A DNA stretch of 64,000 nt, from contig JAURZI010000037.1 of NCBI GenBank assembly GCA_030653435.1, positions 25,663 to 89,662 on the forward strand, written 5' to 3'. Below, in pieces: positions 1-9,408 of the stretch. Each line of letters opens with the position of its first letter. Within the stretch, counting starts at the first letter, position 1. Origin of the DNA: Methylovulum sp. (GTDB lineage: Bacteria; Pseudomonadota; Gammaproteobacteria; Methylococcales; Methylomonadaceae). Under the pieces are notes generated by a model. The model was not told the origin of the DNA. It did no database searches and worked only from the letters and a program-made list of their open reading frames with translations. The position numbers and the translations under genes are program-made.

Positions 1-188
1 TGGATACGCTTGTTCGTCACGCCATCGCCACGGGTGGCGCATCATCGTCTCAGGACGCTGGCATACAGCAGAAGCACGTCTTACCTTAAAGGTGAATGGC
101 GTTGAAGGAATGCCGACCCTGTTTATAATACCCAAGGCAAGCGCCCGGCGTTTGCCTGGTCCCTAGAAAAATATCTTTAAAGGCTTAC
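1..188. other. Window edge upstream of purH, unassigned
   Basis: No complete gene is visible. A short open frame from position 3 ends in TAA at 93-95 and could be the last 30 codons of an upstream plus-strand gene, but I do not recognise the residues. fis often precedes purH in gammaproteobacteria, but the Fis C-terminal helix-turn-helix is not seen here. The last bases carry a weak AAAGG ribosome-binding site for purH. Confidence 0.3.
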
Positions 189-1748
189 ATGAATAAAAAA
201 ATCACTCGGGCGTTAGTCAGCGTTTCCGATAAATCCGGCATCGTTGATTTTTGCCGCGTACTCAGCCAATTAGGCATAGAGATTCTCTCCACTGGCGGTA
301 CTTACAAAACCCTGACGGAAAATAACGTCCCCGCCACCGAAGTTTCCGATTACACGGGTTTCCCCGAAATGATGGACGGGCGCGTGAAAACCCTGCACCC
401 GAAAGTGCATGGCGGCATCTTGGGCCGTCGCGGCATAGACGATGCCATCATGGCAGACAACGGCATCCAGCCGATTGATATGGTAGTCGTGAATTTGTAT
501 CCGTTTGCCGCGACCATCGCCAAACCCGATTGTGATTTTGACACCGCGATTGAAAACATCGACATCGGCGGCCCGACCATGCTCCGCGCTGCTGCAAAAA
601 ACCATGCTGACGTTGCCGTCGTGGTCAACCCTACTGATTACGGTTTTATCCTCGCCGAATTGCAAAACGAAGGCTGCCAACTTAGCGGCGCAACCCGTTT
701 CAACTTAGCCGTAAAATGCTTCGCCCACACCGCCAGCTACGACACCCAAATCGCGGCCTACTTAAGCGGCTTAAACGGTGTGCAATTCCCCGACACCTTA
801 AACCTGCAATTTGAACATCATCAAACCTTGCGTTACGGCGAAAACCCGCACCAAAACGCCGCCTTCTACCGCGAAAAAGCCCCCGCGTCCGGCACCATCG
901 CCGCCGCCAAACAATTGCAAGGCAAAGAACTGTCCTACAACAACATCGCCGATGCCGACGCGGCCCTGGAATGCGTGAAAGCCTTCACCGACAAACCCAC
1001 TTGCGTCATCGTCAAACACGCCAACCCGTGCGGCGTGGCAGAAGCCGACGATAACTTAGGCGCGTACAACTTGGCCTACCAAACCGACCCGACCTCCGCG
1101 TTCGGCGGCATCATCGCCTTCAACCGCGAACTCGACGAAACCACTGCCGCCGAAATCATCGGTCGTCAATTTGTCGAAGTCATCATCGCGCCCGTGGTCA
1201 GCGAAGTAGCCAAAACTGTGCTAGCCGCCAAACAAAATATCCGCGTCTTGGAATGCGGCATCTGGGTAGAACACGAAGCCGCGTCTTTAGATTTCAAACG
1301 CGTCGCTGGCGGCTTGCTGGTGCAAGACAAAGACCAAGGCACAATCACCGCCGCCGACTTAAAAATCGTCAGCCAACGCGCCCCAACTGAACAAGAACTG
1401 GCCGATATGCTGTTCGCGTGGAAAGTCGGCAAATTCGTCAAATCCAACGCCATTGTCTATTGCAAAAACGGGCAAACCATTGGTGTCGGCGCAGGCCAAA
1501 TGAGCCGCGTATATTCGGCAAAAATCGCTGGCATTAAAGCCGCTGATGAAGGCTTGGTCGTACAAGGCTCAGCCCTCGCCTCCGATGCTTTCTTCCCTTT
1601 CCGTGATGGTATAGATGCAGCAGCCGCAGCGGGTGTGACCGCGATTATCCATCCAGGCGGCTCAATGCGCGATGCCGAAGTAATCGCAGCGGCGGATGAA
1701 CATGGGATAGCGATGGTGTTTACTGGGATGCGGCATTTTAGGCATTGA
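189..1748 (+). CDS. purH: Bifunctional AICAR transformylase/IMP cyclohydrolase
   Basis: PurH carries out the last two steps of de novo purine synthesis: formylation of AICAR with 10-formyl-THF, then ring closure to IMP, in the cytosol. The 519-aa product has the usual family length. The N-terminal MGS-like cyclohydrolase domain (about residues 1-190) opens with [11 protein letters not shown] and contains [13 protein letters not shown]. The C-terminal transformylase domain carries the KHANPCG signature near residue 275. purD lies about 1.6 kb downstream on the same strand. These two genes are usually adjacent, so the genes between them look inserted. The start has a modest AAAGG site 6-10 bases upstream. 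Confidence 0.97.
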   Translation: MNKKITRALVSVSDKSGIVDFCRVLSQLGIEILSTGGTYKTLTENNVPATEVSDYTGFPEMMDGRVKTLHPKVHGGILGRRGIDDAIMADNGIQPIDMVVVNLYPFAATIAKPDCDFDTAIENIDIGGPTMLRAAAKNHADVAVVVNPTDYGFILAELQNEGCQLSGATRFNLAVKCFAHTASYDTQIAAYLSGLNGVQFPDTLNLQFEHHQTLRYGENPHQNAAFYREKAPASGTIAAAKQLQGKELSYNNIADADAALECVKAFTDKPTCVIVKHANPCGVAEADDNLGAYNLAYQTDPTSAFGGIIAFNRELDETTAAEIIGRQFVEVIIAPVVSEVAKTVLAAKQNIRVLECGIWVEHEAASLDFKRVAGGLLVQDKDQGTITAADLKIVSQRAPTEQELADMLFAWKVGKFVKSNAIVYCKNGQTIGVGAGQMSRVYSAKIAGIKAADEGLVVQGSALASDAFFPFRDGIDAAAAAGVTAIIHPGGSMRDAEVIAAADEHGIAMVFTGMRHFRH

Positions 1749-1798
1749 TGAATATTGAACTCAATCAAATAAAACCCAAAAACTATTAAGTAGATAGC

Positions 1799-2599
1799 AT
1801 GAACCGAGACGAAATTTCAAATGGATTAACTGCATTCATAGATATTCTTGGATTTAGTGAAAAAGTAAAGCAAACAAAGTCCCTTGAAGAAATATTTGAA
1901 ATAAAAAATCAGATTCAAAAAATACAAGATATTTTTGAACATAATGCGACCCAAGGTTCAGTTTATGAATCACATAAAGCATTAAATAAATCAGTTTTAG
2001 CATTCTCAGATTGTATAGCTATACATGTGCCTTTTAAATCTGATGCAACCGACGTAAGCGGAACTTTCGATCCGTTTATGTTGGAATTTATAGGTCTAGC
2101 TCTTTCACAAGGTCAAAGTGTCTTCAATTCAATTTTTATACGAGGTGGTATCGATATTGGTTGGTGGTATCATTCAGGATCAACATTAATCAGTAATGGC
2201 TTAGTTAATTCAGTTAAGCGAGAAGCTGCCGCAGTTGTTCCTGTAATTGCTCTATGCGATGACTTATATGATTTTTTTTGTAAACATGAAGACCGTAAAT
2301 GCTTTGACGAAGCAAGAGATCCTATCAAGGCAATGTTTAGGGAATATAACTCTGGAAGAGAACATTTCTTTTATTTGGATTACATATTTATTTGCCTAGA
2401 CAATTTGATGGGTAGTCGCATAAACAATACTCTGTTTGACCCAGAGAGTTGGCTCTACGATCATGCGCGCGTTATTGAAAAAGTAGCTAAAGAAGCTCCC
2501 AACGAACATGTCTTCAGAAAATATCAATGGCTTGCAAACTATCACAACGAGGTAGCAGAAGATTTTACTGATAAAGAACGATGTTTTTGTAAAGTTTAA
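1799..2599 (+). CDS. Nucleotidyl-cyclase-like protein, accessory
   Basis: The product is a 266-aa soluble protein of uncertain function. Its pattern fits a divergent class III nucleotidyl cyclase homology fold. AFIDILGFS places an Asp (D15) where the first metal-binding Asp sits. [12 protein letters not shown] (D71) resembles the beta2-beta3 hairpin with the second Asp. RGGIDIG (115-121) followed by a Gly-Leu-Val and Lys-Arg-Glu stretch resembles the usual downstream block. No receiver, HAMP or membrane segment is visible. The gene is clearly more AT-rich than purH and purD and lies in their gap beside hicBA, which suggests horizontal acquisition. Standalone cyclases of this kind include the PycC enzymes of Pycsar anti-phage systems, but no Pycsar effector is adjacent, so that role is speculative. 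It could also be an inactive relative. Confidence 0.5.
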   Translation: MNRDEISNGLTAFIDILGFSEKVKQTKSLEEIFEIKNQIQKIQDIFEHNATQGSVYESHKALNKSVLAFSDCIAIHVPFKSDATDVSGTFDPFMLEFIGLALSQGQSVFNSIFIRGGIDIGWWYHSGSTLISNGLVNSVKREAAAVVPVIALCDDLYDFFCKHEDRKCFDEARDPIKAMFREYNSGREHFFYLDYIFICLDNLMGSRINNTLFDPESWLYDHARVIEKVAKEAPNEHVFRKYQWLANYHNEVAEDFTDKERCFCKV

Positions 2600-2678
2600 T
2601 TAATTTCGCTTGGTTAGCTTTGCTTGTACTCAAACCCCAGCTTCGGAATACAAGATAGGAAGCTCTAGCTTCTAATTC

Positions 2679-2755
2679 GTAGGATGGGCTGACGTAAGGA
2701 AGCCCATCATTTATCGAACATTTTGATGGGCTTCCCTTCGTTCAGCCCATCCTAC
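2679..2755. repeat. REP-like inverted repeat (GTAGGATGGGC type)
   Basis: Two arms of 31-32 bases (2679-2709 and 2724-2755) are nearly perfect reverse complements. Both begin from the outside with GTAGGATGGGCTGA and end inside with AAGCCCATCA. They enclose a 14-base AT-rich loop. This is the form of dispersed REP/MITE-like elements seen in many gammaproteobacteria. It may also act as a transcription stop between the cyclase-like gene and hicB. A degenerate half-like copy (GCAGGATGGGCTT) lies at 3261, just after hicA. Confidence 0.75.
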
Positions 2756-2798
2756 AAAATTGAAAGTTATGCTCAACCTCATTATTCAGGAGAACAGC

Positions 2799-3071
2799 AT
2801 GTACCGTTTAAGCTGGCCTTGTGCGGCATTTTTTTGCAGGTTTGGGGTTGTCGCTGTGTGCAAAGTTGAAATTATCCATGACGACGAAGCCAATGTTTAC
2901 ATCGCCACCAGCCCCGATTTGAAAGGTTTGGTGGTGGAAGCGGAAACCTTGGATGAATTGGAAAAAGAAGTGCGCGATTTAGTGCCGGAATTGCTTACGC
3001 TAAATTTGCCCAAGTTACACGCCAAAGCCGGAACGCATGTGTCGTTTTTTCAACCACCTGTTGCGGTATGA
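2799..3071 (+). CDS. hicB: HicB-like antitoxin (DUF1902)
   Basis: This is the predicted antitoxin that neutralises the downstream HicA and autoregulates the pair. The conserved core starts at CKVEIIHDDEANVYIATSPD and continues through LKGLVVEAETLDELEKEV, the DUF1902/HicB partial RNase H-like fold. There is a good AGGAGA site just before the ATG at 2799, giving about 90 aa. However, the first 19 residues (MYRLSWPCAAFF...) look unrelated to the family. A GTG at 2856 would give a protein starting exactly at the domain, so the true start is open. The stop overlaps hicA by 4 bases (ATGA). Antitoxin-first order is the reverse of the classic hicAB. Confidence 0.8.
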   Translation: MYRLSWPCAAFFCRFGVVAVCKVEIIHDDEANVYIATSPDLKGLVVEAETLDELEKEVRDLVPELLTLNLPKLHAKAGTHVSFFQPPVAV

Positions 3072-3259
3072 ATGATTACGAAAAACTGGTTAAAGAACTT
3101 TTGCTTAAGCATGGTTATAAATTAGTCCCCACAGGCAAAGGTTCTCACGAGATTTGGACATCAGAAAAGGGTGTCTCTGTAACGGTAAACCATACTTGTA
3201 AATCAAGGCATACGGCTAATAGCATCTTAAAAGCTGCGGGTATTCCGCATCGATTTTAA
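3068..3259 (+). CDS. hicA: HicA-family mRNA interferase toxin
   Basis: The 63-aa product has the dsRBD-like fold of HicA toxins, which cleave mRNA independently of translation. The catalytic His lies in GKGSHEIW (H27). It is followed by the VSVTVNH strand, and the C-terminal end SILKAAGIPHRF is typical of the family. Length is normal. Overlap with the antitoxin gene implies coupled translation. The pair belongs to the accessory patch between purH and purD. Confidence 0.88.
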   Translation: MNDYEKLVKELLLKHGYKLVPTGKGSHEIWTSEKGVSVTVNHTCKSRHTANSILKAAGIPHRF

Positions 3260-3370
3260 TGCAGGATGGGCTTCAAATGTCAGCCTATCTTTCAATCTGC
3301 GGAGTAAAAATCATGTTTTTTTATTCCATAAAACACAACCGTATCCCATAAAACCCCGAGAACATAAATC

Positions 3371-4648
3371 ATGAACATCCTCATCGTCGGCAGCGGCGGG
3401 CGCGAACATGCCCTGGCCTGGAAAACCAGACTATCACCTAATGTAGCCAAAGTCTTTGTCGCACCCGGCAACCCCGGCACGGCCTCAGAACCCGGCATTG
3501 AAAACGTCGCCATTGCGGTCGATAACATTCCGGCCTTGTTGCTGTTTGCCCAAGAACATGGCATTGGCTTGACTATCGTCGGCCCTGAAGTGCCATTGGT
3601 GTTGGGCATTGTCGACCAGTTCCAAGCCGCAGGCCTGAAATGCTTTGGCCCCACGGCGAAGGCGGCGCAACTGGAAGGCTCAAAATCATTTTGTAAAGAT
3701 TTCTTAATCCGACACGGCATCCCTACTGCCGCTTACCAAAGCTTCACCGACAAAGACTTAGCCATTGCTTACATCAAGCAACAAGGCGCGCCTATCGTGG
3801 TGAAAGCCGACGGTTTGGCGGCGGGCAAAGGTGTGATTGTCGCGCAAACCGAACAAGAAGCCATTGATGCCGTAGAAGATATGCTGGCGGGCAATGCTTT
3901 TGGCGAAGCCGGACATCGCGTCGTGGTTGAGGAGTTTTTAGTCGGCGAAGAAGCCAGTTTCATCGTTATCGCCGATGGCAAACACGCCTTGGCAATGGCA
4001 ACCTCGCAAGACCACAAAGCCCGTGACAATGGCGACAAAGGCCCGAACACGGGCGGCATGGGTGCGTATTCGCCCGCGCCTGTGGTCACACCCGACGTCC
4101 ACGAGCGCACCATGCGCGAAGTCATCATGCCAACGCTGGACGGCATGGCGGCGGACGGCATTCCGTACACGGGCTTTTTGTACGCCGGTTTGATGATTTC
4201 GCCAAATGGCGCGATTAAAGTGCTGGAATTCAACTGCCGCTTCGGCGACCCCGAAACCCAGCCGATTATGATGCGTTTAAAATCCGATTTGGTGGATTTG
4301 TGCCTGGCTGCATTGGCAGGCGAATTGGATAAAACCACCAGCGATTGGGACGACCGTGCCGCGCTGGGCGTGGTATTGGCGGCGGGCGGTTATCCTGATG
4401 CTTATCCAACAGGTGCGGTTATTTCCGGCTTGGCTATGGCAGATGGCGGCGACTGTAAAGTCTTTCATGCCGGTACCGCACAGGCCGGTGCCGATATTGT
4501 GACCGCAGGCGGGCGGGTTTTGTGTGCCTGTGCATTGGGTGCGGATATTCAAGACGCACAACACAAGGCTTATGTGTTGGCCGGAAAGTTGAACTGGGAT
4601 GGCATTTATTACCGCACCGACATCGGTTTTAAGGCGATCAAGCCGTAG
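3371..4648 (+). CDS. purD: Phosphoribosylamine-glycine ligase
   Basis: PurD (GAR synthetase) joins 5-phosphoribosylamine and glycine using ATP, the second step of de novo purine synthesis. The 425-aa product opens with the N-terminal dinucleotide-like motif ILIVGSGGREHALAW. The ATP-grasp domain follows with KADGLAAGKGV, the signature RFGDPETQP and a C-terminal GYPDAYPTG block. Length is standard. The accessory patch separates it from purH, so it may rely on its own promoter in the ~110 bases upstream, none of which I can call with confidence. Confidence 0.97.
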   Translation: MNILIVGSGGREHALAWKTRLSPNVAKVFVAPGNPGTASEPGIENVAIAVDNIPALLLFAQEHGIGLTIVGPEVPLVLGIVDQFQAAGLKCFGPTAKAAQLEGSKSFCKDFLIRHGIPTAAYQSFTDKDLAIAYIKQQGAPIVVKADGLAAGKGVIVAQTEQEAIDAVEDMLAGNAFGEAGHRVVVEEFLVGEEASFIVIADGKHALAMATSQDHKARDNGDKGPNTGGMGAYSPAPVVTPDVHERTMREVIMPTLDGMAADGIPYTGFLYAGLMISPNGAIKVLEFNCRFGDPETQPIMMRLKSDLVDLCLAALAGELDKTTSDWDDRAALGVVLAAGGYPDAYPTGAVISGLAMADGGDCKVFHAGTAQAGADIVTAGGRVLCACALGADIQDAQHKAYVLAGKLNWDGIYYRTDIGFKAIKP

Positions 4649-4780
4649 TGGCTATGGTTCCGCGTAGCCTGATCTATCCGATTGTTTATGCAGGCAAAAT
4701 GCGGACAAAAAGACAAGCCGATTGAATACGTTATAAAATGCACATTCCTAACATACGTCATAGACCACATTGGATAGCCT

Positions 4781-6280
4781 GTGCTAAAGAAACCACCTGA
4801 GATTGTTGCCGCTGTAGACCTCGGATCTAACAGCTTTCACATGATAGTTTGCAGTTTGCATGATGGGAAATTAAAAACCATAGACCGCCTTAAGGAAATG
4901 GTCAGATTGGCTTCAGGGCTCGATAAGAACAATGTCCTGAGCAACGCCACGCAGGATAGGGCATTGGCTTGTCTGGAGCGCTTCGGGCAGCGTATACGCA
5001 CGATCCCGCAGGATAGCGTGCGTATTGTGGGCACGAATACCTTGCGCACCGCCAAAAATGCTGATCAATTCCTTGTCAAAGCCGAAAAGGCTTTAAACCA
5101 TCCTATCCATGTCATTTCCGGCATAGAGGAAGCCCGCCTGATTTACCAGGGGGTCGCTTACAGTTTGGGCAGCAATGCCGATTTGCGCCTAGTCATGGAC
5201 ATAGGCGGCGGTAGCACCGAATATATTATCGGCACTGGCGACACGCCGTTGGAAAAAGAAAGCCTGCATATGGGCTGTGTTTCGGTCAGCAACACTTTTT
5301 TTAAAGACGGGCGCTTGTCTAAAGAAGCCTTCACACAGGCGACGTTGTTTGCCGAGCAACAATTGGAGCCTTTCGAGAAAAAGTTCCAGCGTAAAAACTG
5401 GGATCAAGCGATAGGGGCGTCAGGCAGCCTGCGCGCCATTGCTAAGGTGTTGCAAACTAAAAACTGGAGCAATAACGGCATTACCCAGGAAGGCCTGGAG
5501 CAGTTGGTCAATCATATGGCTCAGTGCAAACATATTGATGAACTGAATTTCCCTGATTTCGACCCGGAGCGCTTGCCGGTGTTTCCGGGTGGCGTCGCAA
5601 TCGCTTATGCGACCTTTAAAAGCCTGAAAATTGAACAGATGACCATCTCTGACGGTGCCCTTAGGGAAGGCTTGATCCAGGATTTGCTCGGCCGGTTTTA
5701 TGACCATGATGTGCGCTCCGCAACGGCGCAAACGCTCGCAGAACGCTACCACACCGATACCGAGCATGCGGCGCGTATTAAGCAAACGATTGCCCACATG
5801 CTGGCAGGCCAACTGGGCACTTCGGACTGGGTTAAGGGTGAAGACAGTCGGCAGTTCTTGGATTGGGCGGCTGAACTGCATGAGATTGGTCATGATATCG
5901 CTCACAGCCAATATCATAAGCACAGCGCCTATATTATAGAAAATGGCGATCTGGCCGGATTTTCCCAGCAAGACCAGTTGTTGTTGGCGGCCATTATACG
6001 TTCGCATCGGCGCAAGTTTTCTCTGGCGCGTTTTGATGGCTTGCCGGCGCCATGGCAGGTTTATGCGCCGTACTTGGCGATTGTGTTGCGCTTAGCCGTG
6101 TTATTGCGCCGGAATCGCCATGAAGATGACTTGCCTGAGTTTACGATGAGGGTAGAAAAGACAAAAATTGATTTGCAGTTTCCGGTGCTATGGTTGGCCC
6201 AGGCACCGCTGACCCGTGCTGATTTGCTTCAGGAAGCAGATTATTTAAAGCAGGCCGGCTTCATGTTGACGTTTTCATAA
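4781..6280 (+). CDS. ppx: Ppx/GppA exopolyphosphatase family phosphatase
   Basis: The 499-aa protein is a member of the sugar-kinase/HSP70-type Ppx/GppA family, which removes terminal phosphate from polyphosphate and/or converts pppGpp to ppGpp. The N-terminal AAVDLGSNSFHMIV and the later VMDIGGGSTEYI are the two phosphate-binding loops. GASGSLRAIAKV follows, and the C-terminal part has an HD-like helical domain (AELHEIGHDIAHSQYHKHS). Length fits Ppx better than short GppA forms. Sequence alone does not settle the preferred substrate. The start codon is GTG. The unknown gene 17 bases downstream is probably co-transcribed. Confidence 0.9.
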   Translation: MLKKPPEIVAAVDLGSNSFHMIVCSLHDGKLKTIDRLKEMVRLASGLDKNNVLSNATQDRALACLERFGQRIRTIPQDSVRIVGTNTLRTAKNADQFLVKAEKALNHPIHVISGIEEARLIYQGVAYSLGSNADLRLVMDIGGGSTEYIIGTGDTPLEKESLHMGCVSVSNTFFKDGRLSKEAFTQATLFAEQQLEPFEKKFQRKNWDQAIGASGSLRAIAKVLQTKNWSNNGITQEGLEQLVNHMAQCKHIDELNFPDFDPERLPVFPGGVAIAYATFKSLKIEQMTISDGALREGLIQDLLGRFYDHDVRSATAQTLAERYHTDTEHAARIKQTIAHMLAGQLGTSDWVKGEDSRQFLDWAAELHEIGHDIAHSQYHKHSAYIIENGDLAGFSQQDQLLLAAIIRSHRRKFSLARFDGLPAPWQVYAPYLAIVLRLAVLLRRNRHEDDLPEFTMRVEKTKIDLQFPVLWLAQAPLTRADLLQEADYLKQAGFMLTFS

Positions 6281-6297
6281 CAGGCGGTGTACCCGGT

Positions 6298-7551
6298 ATG
6301 ATGACGTTTTTATTGCGCGTACCGTTTTATTTTCTGATTATTGTCCTGACTTTAAGCGTGATGATAGTTTTTTTTGGTGTCGGTGATGAGCCCGATATTA
6401 AATTGGGATGGGCGCTGGGTCGTGACGACATCACCAGGGCAAAAAAAATCCTGCATGAGGGCTCTAAAACCCGGCCTGAAGAAATCGGCACGATAGCGTT
6501 AAGCAAGGAAGACCTTAATCTTGCCGCCAATTATTTGCTTAACCGCTACAGCAAAAGCGCCGTGGACATTTCCTTGAAAAAAAACCAACTGAAATTTACC
6601 GCCACAGCGACCCTGCCGGAAAACAGTTTGGGCAAATATGTCAATATCACGCTTGCTCTAGGCAATATAGACGGCAACCCGTTACCGGGCATCACCAAGT
6701 TTAAGGCCGGTAAATTATTGCTGCCGTCAAACGTCGCCGCTTTTTTGATTGATTATTTTATCCGGCATTCGTCGCTGAACAATTATTTCCTGCTGGCCAC
6801 GCGCCCGATCAAAGCCGTCAGCATAGACCCTGACAAAATAACCATTACCTATTTCTCCAATCTCGATACCTTGATACAGGCGCGCAAGTTGCTGACCAGC
6901 GCCGATGATAGCGCCTTGGCGGTGTATCAGGCAAAATTGGCTGACATTATTGCCCACCATGACCCCAACTGGCGCTTATCATTGGCGGAATTGTTAAAGC
7001 CCGTTTTTGCGCTGGCTTATCAGCGCTCAACGCCGGTCAATGCCGTCGAAGAAAACAGGATGGCGATTATTGCCGTCAATGACTATGTCAACAAAGATGC
7101 CAAAAAGATATTGTCTAGTCCGGTCGCCGGGCGGCACTACTCGGCTTTTTTGTATAAGCGGGGCGATTTGGCGCAGCATTTTATCGGTTCAGCGGCGATT
7201 ACGGCATCAGTTAGCGGTCAGGTTTCCGTCGCTATGGGTGAAGAAAAAGAGCTGCGCGATGCGGAACGAGGCAGCGGTTTCAGTTTTATTGATCTGGCGG
7301 CGGATAAGGCGGGGACACATTTTGGTGAAATGGCGACGTCGTCACCTGAAAATGCGCGTAAGATTCAAAAAGCCATGTCGGCAATAAAAGACTACAGCGA
7401 TTTTATGCCTGACCCCAGGGATCTGCCCGAACACATGAATGAAGCGGAGTTTAAGCGCCGCTACGGTTCAACCAGCAGCGTCGCTTACCAGCAGCAATTG
7501 CGACAGATTGATGAACGGATAGCGGCAACGCCGATTTACCAATACGACTAG
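6298..7551 (+). CDS. Membrane-anchored protein of unknown function, linked to ppx
   Basis: I do not recognise this 417-aa protein. An N-terminal hydrophobic segment (about residues 4-26, FLLRVPFYFLIIVLTLSVMI) should anchor it in the inner membrane. The rest is soluble and has no Cys pairs or obvious catalytic motif. Residues 70-200 alternate short strands (NQLKFTATATLP, KYVNITLALG), suggesting a beta-rich extracytoplasmic domain. The C-terminal half is helical, with EAEFKRRYGS near the end. The start overlaps no gene and is 17 bases after ppx, so the two likely form an operon. It converges on fliJ, with only 10 bases between the stops. Confidence 0.75.
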   Translation: MMTFLLRVPFYFLIIVLTLSVMIVFFGVGDEPDIKLGWALGRDDITRAKKILHEGSKTRPEEIGTIALSKEDLNLAANYLLNRYSKSAVDISLKKNQLKFTATATLPENSLGKYVNITLALGNIDGNPLPGITKFKAGKLLLPSNVAAFLIDYFIRHSSLNNYFLLATRPIKAVSIDPDKITITYFSNLDTLIQARKLLTSADDSALAVYQAKLADIIAHHDPNWRLSLAELLKPVFALAYQRSTPVNAVEENRMAIIAVNDYVNKDAKKILSSPVAGRHYSAFLYKRGDLAQHFIGSAAITASVSGQVSVAMGEEKELRDAERGSGFSFIDLAADKAGTHFGEMATSSPENARKIQKAMSAIKDYSDFMPDPRDLPEHMNEAEFKRRYGSTSSVAYQQQLRQIDERIAATPIYQYD

Positions 7552-7561
7552 GCGGGCTTGC

Positions 7562-8011
7562 TCAACCGTCCATGAACGACGATCTGCCCGATCTGGCGGC
7601 CCGTTCGTCCTGCTCCAATTGTTCGCGTTTGTCTTGCAGTTTCAGTTCGGCAAGCCCTGCCGCATCGCAAACCTTTTGCAGGCTGTTTGTCCTGTAGTGC
7701 AGGTTTTCCCAAAGCTTTCTTTTGGCGACCAGTTCCTGTTCAATAGCGGTGGACGCTTGTTCCTGCCCCAATATGGCCTTATCGAGTTTGTCGATAAACG
7801 AGCGGAATTCCAACAGTTGGGCGATTTTCACGCCGCCGCTGCCGAGATGGTCAAATTTCTCCTGATATTCCTGCCGGTACTCCTTTAAATGGTCAATTTG
7901 CGCCTGGGCTGCCAGCAATTTATTTTGCACGCCAGCGATCACTTCCAGGGCGTTTTTTTCCTGTGCCGCGTTGATGTCGACGAGGGCTTTAATACGTTGC
8001 GATTTTTTCAC
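7562..8011 (-). CDS. fliJ: Flagellar export chaperone FliJ
   Basis: FliJ is the coiled-coil protein that sits in the FliI hexamer and links the ATPase to the FlhA export gate. The product is 149 aa, the family norm. It is almost entirely helical with heptad-like spacing (AQIDHLKEYRQEYQEKFDHL, then KREQLEQDERAARS) and has the expected N-terminal KSQRIKALVDI-type start. It is the last gene of the minus-strand fliEFGHIJ run, 47 bases after fliI. fliK, which often follows fliJ, is not here. Confidence 0.88.
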   Translation of the reverse strand: MKKSQRIKALVDINAAQEKNALEVIAGVQNKLLAAQAQIDHLKEYRQEYQEKFDHLGSGGVKIAQLLEFRSFIDKLDKAILGQEQASTAIEQELVAKRKLWENLHYRTNSLQKVCDAAGLAELKLQDKREQLEQDERAARSGRSSFMDG

Positions 8012-8058
8012 ATTTATTCCATTGATTGATAGGATTTAAGCCTAGAAAATACGCATGG

Positions 8059-9408
8059 TTATTTTGTGCCCAGCAATAATTCCAGTTCCTGGAGGCTGCG
8101 GGTAATGTCCACGGCTTCATCCATATCCTGTTGTAAAAAATCCAATATCGCCGGATTTTTTGCTATAGCCTGGTCAATTTTCGGATCGGTGCCGGGCTGG
8201 TAAGCGCCGACGCTGATTAAGTCGCGGTTTTGCTGGTATAGCGAATATAGCCGCCGTAAATCCCTGGACATGATCAAGTGGTGCTTATCAATAATATCCG
8301 GCATGACGCGGCTGACCGAGGCTTCTATATCAATGGCCGGAAAATGCCCGGCTTCGGCGAGGTTTCTGGATAATACGATATGGCCATCCAACACGCCCCT
8401 GGCGGCATCGGCTATGGGGTCATTGGTGTCGTCGCCTTCTGCGAGTACGGTATAAAAGGCCGTTATCGACCCGCCGCCGTGGTCGGCGTTACCGGCCCGC
8501 TCAACCAGATGCGGCAGTTTGGCAAAAACCGATGGCGGGTAACCTTTAGTTGCCGGCGGCTCGTCTATGGCTAACGCAATTTCGCGGTGCGCTTGGGCAA
8601 AGCGCGTTAACGAATCCATCAGCAGCAGGACATCCTGGCCTTGGTCGCGAAAATATTCGGCGATGCTGGTCGCCAGCAAAGCGCCATGCACACGCATCAG
8701 CGGCGGGCTGTCAGCCGGTGTGACGACCAGCACTGCGCGTTTAAGGCCTTCTTCTCCCAGAGTCTTTTGGACAAATTCATTCACTTCCCGTCCACGTTCA
8801 CCGATCAGGCCGACCACGACGATATCGGCGCTGGTAAATTTGGTCATCATACCCAGCAGGACGCTTTTGCCGACACCGGTGCCGGCAAACAGCCCCATAC
8901 GTTGCCCGCGCCCAACGCAAAGCATGGCGTTGATTGCCCTGACGCCGACGTCCAGGGCTTCACGTATTGGCTTTCTCGACAAGGGGTTGATCGGCTTGCC
9001 ATTGAGCGGGACGAATGCGTCAGTTTTGAGCGGACCTTTGCTGTCGAGCGGATTGCCTGAGCCGTCCAGTACCCGCCCTAATAAACCATAGCCGACTCGC
9101 ACCAGGCTGTTGTTATGCAGCGGGATGACCCGGCAATCGGATTCCAGGCCGTGGACTTCTGTGGTGGGCATTAAAAATATGCGGGCACCGGAGAAGCCGA
9201 CCACTTCCGCTTCAATCATGTGGCCGGTCTTGGTCTCAATTTGGCAGCGGGAACCGATTGCCGCCCGGCAACCGATGGCTTCCAAGGTTAGTCCGACCAT
9301 ACGGGACAGCTTGCCCTCAACCACCAGTTCGTGCGTTTTATCCAGTCTTTCGGTATAAGGCTTCAGCCTAGCCAGCCACAATGGGGAACGCTGCGCTACA
9401 GGGATCAC
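8059..9408 (-). CDS. fliI: Flagellum-specific ATPase FliI
   Basis: FliI is the export-apparatus ATPase, related to the F1 beta subunit, which releases export substrates from chaperones at the base of the flagellum. The Walker A loop is AGTGVGKS (residues 175-182) and the Walker B region contains LLLMDSLTRFAQ. The family signature PSVFAKLPHLVERAG is present. The 449-aa length is standard. The start overlaps the end of fliH by 4 bases, indicating translational coupling. Confidence 0.97.
   Translation of the reverse strand: MIPVAQRSPLWLARLKPYTERLDKTHELVVEGKLSRMVGLTLEAIGCRAAIGSRCQIETKTGHMIEAEVVGFSGARIFLMPTTEVHGLESDCRVIPLHNNSLVRVGYGLLGRVLDGSGNPLDSKGPLKTDAFVPLNGKPINPLSRKPIREALDVGVRAINAMLCVGRGQRMGLFAGTGVGKSVLLGMMTKFTSADIVVVGLIGERGREVNEFVQKTLGEEGLKRAVLVVTPADSPPLMRVHGALLATSIAEYFRDQGQDVLLLMDSLTRFAQAHREIALAIDEPPATKGYPPSVFAKLPHLVERAGNADHGGGSITAFYTVLAEGDDTNDPIADAARGVLDGHIVLSRNLAEAGHFPAIDIEASVSRVMPDIIDKHHLIMSRDLRRLYSLYQQNRDLISVGAYQPGTDPKIDQAIAKNPAILDFLQQDMDEAVDITRSLQELELLLGTK

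Noticed and set aside
1799..3259. A complete Pycsar or CBASS defence operon
   Set aside because: Only a cyclase-like gene is present; hicBA is an independent toxin-antitoxin pair and no nucleotide-sensing effector is adjacent.
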